Assembly: GCF_012912005.1 (NCBI RefSeq)
Contig: NZ_JABBEA010000002.1
Location: forward strand, 1-64,000
Reading direction: 5' to 3'
DNA: 64,000 nucleotides
DNA from: Paenibacillus sp. SZ31
GTDB lineage: Bacteria; Bacillota; Bacilli; Paenibacillales; Paenibacillaceae
In this document: in pieces, positions 60,969-64,000 of the stretch
Layout of the letters: each line of letters starts with the position of its first letter
Position numbering within the stretch: position 1 is the first letter of the stretch
Translations under genes and position numbers: made by a program
Notes under the pieces: generated by a model
The model's input: the letters and a program-made list of their open reading frames with translations, nothing else
The model's database searches: none
What the model was told of the DNA's origin: nothing

Positions 60969-61294
60969 GCGAGCGTTTCGATAAGCGGAAAATATACCGT
61001 TTGTATTTGTTAAGAAAATTGACGTAAATAGCGTCTATCATCCAAAGGAGGGGCAGGCAGAAGTCATTAGAGTTGTCTGTTCCTCCAACTTACTACTGAA
61101 TGTGTGACATGTGATATAGTATGAATCCATATTATATGAATTGTTTTTATGTCGAAAGTCTATTAGAATAGGTAAAGTCAGGAAGGTTTTATGCCATTTT
61201 TGACCTACATAATGCATTATCACATATACGAACGTTTCATATCGTATTCATCGATCCAATCACAAGATGACACACACACATGGAGGAGATCAAC
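60969..61294. other. Non-coding stretch with one hairpin
   Basis: A 326-base gap with no credible gene. GGAGGGGCAGGCA (61037-61049) can pair, with G-U pairs, to TGTCTGTTCCTCC (61054-61066 region). It includes a strong Shine-Dalgarno-like AAAGGAGGGG at 61033-61042 without a start codon behind it. A promoter for the next gene is likely around GATATAGTATG (61112-61122). Confidence 0.4.
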
Positions 61295-62050
61295 ATGAGT
61301 CACGCAGGAAAAGTAGCCATTATTACTGGAGCAGGAAGTGGATTGGGCCAAGCAGCAGCATTGAAGCTGGCTGAGAAGGGTGCATCCATTGTCGTCGTGG
61401 ATCTTGTCGAAGAGACAGGTCTTGAAACGGTTAAGCAGATTGAGAAGCTGGGAAGTAAAGCCATTTTTGTACAAGCAGATGTGAGTAAAGCACCTGAAGT
61501 TGAGAATTACGTGAAAAAAGCAGTCGAAGAGTTCGGACGAATCGACATGTTCTTTAATAATGCAGGTATTGCAGGTCCTGGGATCAAGTTGATCGAACAT
61601 ACGATTGAGCAGTTTGACCAGATTATTGATATTAACCTGAGAAGTGTATTCTACGGGTTGAAGTATGTGATTACGGAAATGCTCAAAACCGGCGGAGGTT
61701 CTATTCTCAACACGGCCTCCACAGCCGGTATTGTTGGTGTACCCGCAGTTGCACCTTACGCAGCAACCAAACATGGCGTGGTGGGCTTGACCCGCACAGC
61801 TGCGATTGAATATGGCAAGGACAACATTCGTGTAAATGCAATTGCGCCAGGTACAATTGAGACACCGATGGTTGTTCAGTTCGGTAAAGACAACCCTGAA
61901 GTGTTCAAAGCAACCGTTGACAGCATTCCATCTGGACGTCTCGGCAGACCGGAAGAGATCGCGAACCTCGTTTCCTTCCTTCTGGGAGATGAAGCGCCAT
62001 ATATCAATGGTGCAGTATATCCGATCGATGGAGCAGTTACAGCCCAATAA
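61295..62050 (+). CDS. SDR-family oxidoreductase (glucose/3-oxoacyl reductase-like)
   Basis: A classical short-chain dehydrogenase of about 251 residues with every hallmark: VAIITGAGSGLGQAAALKLA, DVSKAPEV, FFNNAGIAGPG (NNAG), catalytic Ser in ILNTASTAGIVG, YAATKHGVVGL (YxxxK, near residue 156), IAPGTIETPM and INGAVYPIDGAV. TGGAGGAG gives ATG 61295 over 61280. Substrate unknown; it is a monocistronic gene with its own terminator. Confidence 0.9.
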   Translation: MSHAGKVAIITGAGSGLGQAAALKLAEKGASIVVVDLVEETGLETVKQIEKLGSKAIFVQADVSKAPEVENYVKKAVEEFGRIDMFFNNAGIAGPGIKLIEHTIEQFDQIIDINLRSVFYGLKYVITEMLKTGGGSILNTASTAGIVGVPAVAPYAATKHGVVGLTRTAAIEYGKDNIRVNAIAPGTIETPMVVQFGKDNPEVFKATVDSIPSGRLGRPEEIANLVSFLLGDEAPYINGAVYPIDGAVTAQ

Positions 62051-62091
62051 GAGTTCTCCTTATCTGTAAAAGAATAGCCGTTAAAATGGTT

Positions 62092-62134
62092 AAAGAGAGG
62101 TCACTGTATACGTACAGTGCCTCTCTTTTTGTTT
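62092..62134. terminator. Terminator between the convergent SDR and MFS genes
   Basis: AAAGAGAGGTCACTGTA pairs with TACAGTGCCTCTCTTT around TACG, followed by TTGTTTGTCTTTT. Confidence 0.9.
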
Positions 62135-62157
62135 GTCTTTTGTACAACGAACTCATA

Positions 62158-63342
62158 TCAGGCAGCGTTATGCGATGTATCGGTTTGTGTACTTTTCGCA
62201 GATGCTGATCGATACGAGCTTATAACGATGATGATGGCAATAGCGACTCCGACAGCTCCAATCCAGGTAATGGATGACAATGAAACGCTGCTGACCGCGA
62301 TTCCGCCAATACCTGCTCCGGCAGCCATCGCCAGTTGCATCACCGAACTGTTCAGACTAAGCATAATGCCTGAGGATTCCGGAGCCATGGTGACAAGGTT
62401 ATATTGCTGAGTTGGACCTGAGGACCACGCTGCAAAAGACCACAAAATCAGAACAAGGAAGATAGCCAGATGAGAGCTTGCCGTTATATTCAGCAGGACC
62501 AGACTCGCGATATGCAGTGTCATGCCCGTGATCAGCGTTCGTTTGACACCCAATCTGTCCGCACTGAAGCCTCCAACTTTTGAACCGATCAGACTTGCTA
62601 TGCCAAATGCGAGTAAAGCTGAACTGAGTAGTGCTTCGCTCATTCCTGCAACGGTTACGAGATAAGGTGAGATATACGTGTAAGCAATGGAATACCCACC
62701 TAACCAGAAAAAGGTTACCAGCAGTGCCCAAACAATTTGTGGCTGTTTGAGCAAAGACAGTTGTTTCTTCAGCGGAACGGGTGCTTCTGCTTGGGAAGGC
62801 GGAATGGCGGCCGCGATCACCAGCATGGCGAGAACACCAAGAACGGCTATGCCGGCAAAAACAAGCTTCCAATCCCAAGATGCAGCCACAAGTCTTCCGA
62901 GCGGAACGCCAACAATCAAAGAAGCCGTAAATCCAGTGATTACTGTGGCGATTGCGCTAGCCTGTTTGCCCTCAGCCGCTATTTGAGAAGCGACAGTTAA
63001 TGCTGTGACAACAACAACGCCCGCGCCCAAAGCCATCAATACTCGTGCTGCGACGAACAGTCCATAACCCGGCAACAGGTAGGCAAGAACATTAGCCACA
63101 ACGAATAGACCGAGGAAGTATAGCAACAGCTTGCGACGGTCCCAGCGCGAAGTCAGTGCAATAATGACAGGTGTACCAAGCGCATATACGAGTGAAAAAA
63201 TCGTAATGAGCTGTCCGGCAGCGATTAAAGAGATATTCATCGTATCTGCAATACGATCCAAAATGCCGGCAATGACATATTCGGACGTTCCTACAAGGAA
63301 GCTGACCAAGGCAAGCACATAGATTTTGAGCGTAGAAGACAT
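62158..63342 (-). CDS. MFS drug/sugar efflux transporter (DHA1 family)
   Basis: A 394-residue major facilitator with 12 predicted helices. It has FLVGTSEYVIAGILDRIADT (helix 1, typical of AraJ/YdhP-like efflux proteins), the loop motif ALTSRWDRRKLLL (near residue 62), and motif C GFTASLIVGVPLGRL (near residue 135). GAAAGAGG precedes the start at 63342. It probably exports a toxic compound and is controlled by the adjacent ArsR repressor: an operator at 63376-63397 lies directly upstream. Confidence 0.88.
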   Translation of the reverse strand: MSSTLKIYVLALVSFLVGTSEYVIAGILDRIADTMNISLIAAGQLITIFSLVYALGTPVIIALTSRWDRRKLLLYFLGLFVVANVLAYLLPGYGLFVAARVLMALGAGVVVVTALTVASQIAAEGKQASAIATVITGFTASLIVGVPLGRLVAASWDWKLVFAGIAVLGVLAMLVIAAAIPPSQAEAPVPLKKQLSLLKQPQIVWALLVTFFWLGGYSIAYTYISPYLVTVAGMSEALLSSALLAFGIASLIGSKVGGFSADRLGVKRTLITGMTLHIASLVLLNITASSHLAIFLVLILWSFAAWSSGPTQQYNLVTMAPESSGIMLSLNSSVMQLAMAAGAGIGGIAVSSVSLSSITWIGAVGVAIAIIIVISSYRSASAKSTQTDTSHNAA

Positions 63343-63375
63343 GGAAACATAACCTCTTTCGGATTATAATTATTA

Positions 63376-63397
63376 TATTTTTAGAAATATAGAAATA
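63376..63397 (-). promoter_or_regulatory. ArsR-type operator 1, before the MFS gene
   Basis: Inverted arms TATTTTTA and TAGAAATA separated by 6 bases, 34 bases before the MFS start. Confidence 0.7.
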
Positions 63398-63538
63398 AAG
63401 ACAAGAGAACAAGACATGAATGCAGTGAATGCAACCCATCTGCGAGAATAGTCATGTTACAACCGAGATAATTAATATTGGTATAAGCGTAAACTTAGGT
63501 GACCTAGTTTTACTAATAAATATCGTACATTGTTTCTA

Positions 63539-63560
63539 TATTTCTAATTATATAGAAATA
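63539..63560. promoter_or_regulatory. ArsR-type operator 2, between the repressor and MFS genes
   Basis: Perfect arms TATTTCTA and TAGAAATA with a 6-base spacer, 14 bases beyond the stop of the repressor gene. Confidence 0.7.
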
Positions 63561-63574
63561 CCATTCAAAATTTT

Positions 63575-63862
63575 TTATTTATTTAGCAGATAGGGAACAA
63601 ACTTTTGTGCAGTCTCCGTATTCAGGCTGTAGTAGATATACGTACCTTTCTTCTGCGATGTGAGCAGTCCGCAATCGTACAGCTGTTTCAGGTGATGAGA
63701 CAGAGTCGATAGGGCAACGGTAACAAGGCGGCTCTCCAGATCGGCAGGACACAGGTTGCTTTCGCCCGATAGAATCTGAATAATTTTGTAGCGTGTTTGC
63801 TCACCCAGTGCTTTATGAATTTTGACGACTTGTTCAAGTTCATTCGAGTTTGGTTGCATCAT
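63575..63862 (-). CDS. ArsR-family repressor
   Basis: A 95-residue winged-helix regulator (KIHKALGEQTRYKIIQILSG; LSTLSHHLKQLYDCGLLTSQ, about 51-70; GTYIYYSLN). The classical metal motif is absent, although a Cys lies at about 38 (SNLCPADL) and another at about 64, so a thiol-reactive signal is possible. GAAAGGACAG sets the start at 63862. Three copies of the same inverted repeat flank this gene and precede the MFS gene, which strongly suggests self-regulation and control of the exporter. Confidence 0.9.
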   Translation of the reverse strand: MMQPNSNELEQVVKIHKALGEQTRYKIIQILSGESNLCPADLESRLVTVALSTLSHHLKQLYDCGLLTSQKKGTYIYYSLNTETAQKFVPYLLNK

Positions 63863-63887
63863 GTTCTGTCCTTTCGTCTTTATTTCT

Positions 63888-63909
63888 TATTTCTAGTAAT
63901 ATAGAAATA
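63888..63909 (-). promoter_or_regulatory. ArsR-type operator 3, before the repressor gene
   Basis: Perfect arms TATTTCTA and TAGAAATA with a 6-base spacer (plus one extra pairing base each side), 25 bases upstream of the repressor start. Confidence 0.75.
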
Positions 63910-64000
63910 ACAGTAGCATATGTCGTTTGAAAAGTAAACTCTCGGACGAAGATTCCATACTTTCTATTGCGTCTGTGTTAACAGCCGAAAGTCTGGAGTA

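Noticed and set aside
61033..61066. Small gene behind the strong ribosome-site-like AAAGGAGGGG
   Set aside because: No ATG, GTG or TTG at usable spacing opens a frame of meaningful length; the sequence is better explained as one arm of a hairpin.
61220..62047. A 275-codon minus-strand frame across the SDR gene
   Set aside because: Antisense to a complete SDR gene, Cys/Asn-rich and without family features.
1..64000. tRNA, rRNA, transposase, phage or plasmid-origin genes
   Set aside because: None were recognisable by eye on either strand; a tRNAscan or profile search would be needed to exclude a small RNA gene formally.

Overview
The window looks like chromosomal DNA of a Paenibacillus-type, spore-forming Firmicute. 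The evidence is strong AGGAGG ribosome sites, frequent GTG/TTG starts, moderate GC, Zur and cre operators of Bacillales type, the DUF421/DUF4363 pair, GH52/GH67 xylan genes, and many LacI, GntR/FCD and AraC regulators each next to a sugar operon. I saw no rRNA, tRNA, prophage, transposase or CRISPR array.

Layout. 0.1-4.8 kb: a LacI regulator with two Gfo/Idh/MocA oxidoreductases and a ThuA-like protein, probably a redox (3-keto type) sugar pathway. 4.9-6.3 kb: an adaA plus SPL-like radical SAM operon on the minus strand, for DNA repair. 6.5-8.9 kb: a third Gfo/Idh/MocA gene, a methyltransferase pseudogene that has lost its SAM-binding core, and an extended SDR. 9.3-14.9 kb: a LacI regulator divergent from an L-fucose operon (fucI, FGGY kinase, fucA) with a readable promoter, operator, leader hairpin and cre site. 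15.2-26.6 kb: one long operon with an FCD regulator, hydantoinase/oxoprolinase HyuA and HyuB, a polyamine-type ABC transporter, an M24 peptidase-family enzyme and an MFS transporter. 26.7-27.8 kb: a small unknown helical protein and an azoreductase. 28.0-34.8 kb: deoR, deoC, nupC, deoB, deoD and pdp for deoxyribonucleoside salvage.

34.9-42.4 kb: a zinc-starvation cluster with four Zur-box-like sites (ycgQ/ycgR-like pair, COG0523 GTPase, an L33 with an incomplete zinc ribbon, and znuCBA-like transporter genes), interrupted by a secreted protein gene. 42.6-45.1 kb: an unknown protein, an M50 membrane protease and the DUF421/DUF4363 pair. 45.3-48.0 kb: uxuB-type reductase, uxuA and their GntR regulator (hexuronate catabolism). 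48.2-50.0 kb: an ArsR repressor and an aldehyde dehydrogenase sharing a repeated operator. 50.0-56.8 kb: AraC regulator, GH52 beta-xylosidase, GH67 alpha-glucuronidase and a sorbitol/xylitol-type dehydrogenase. The GH67 and uxu genes together fit glucuronoxylan use. 56.9-62.1 kb: an HPr-like protein, L31 type B, a Dabb protein, two SDRs and a pyruvate oxidase. 62.2-63.9 kb: an MFS exporter and its ArsR repressor, with three copies of one inverted-repeat operator.

A dispersed imperfect-palindrome repeat of about 190-220 bp (two full copies, three fragments or diverged copies) is scattered through intergenic DNA and is the most unusual non-coding structure. All functions were read from protein and DNA motifs by eye; no database search was run.
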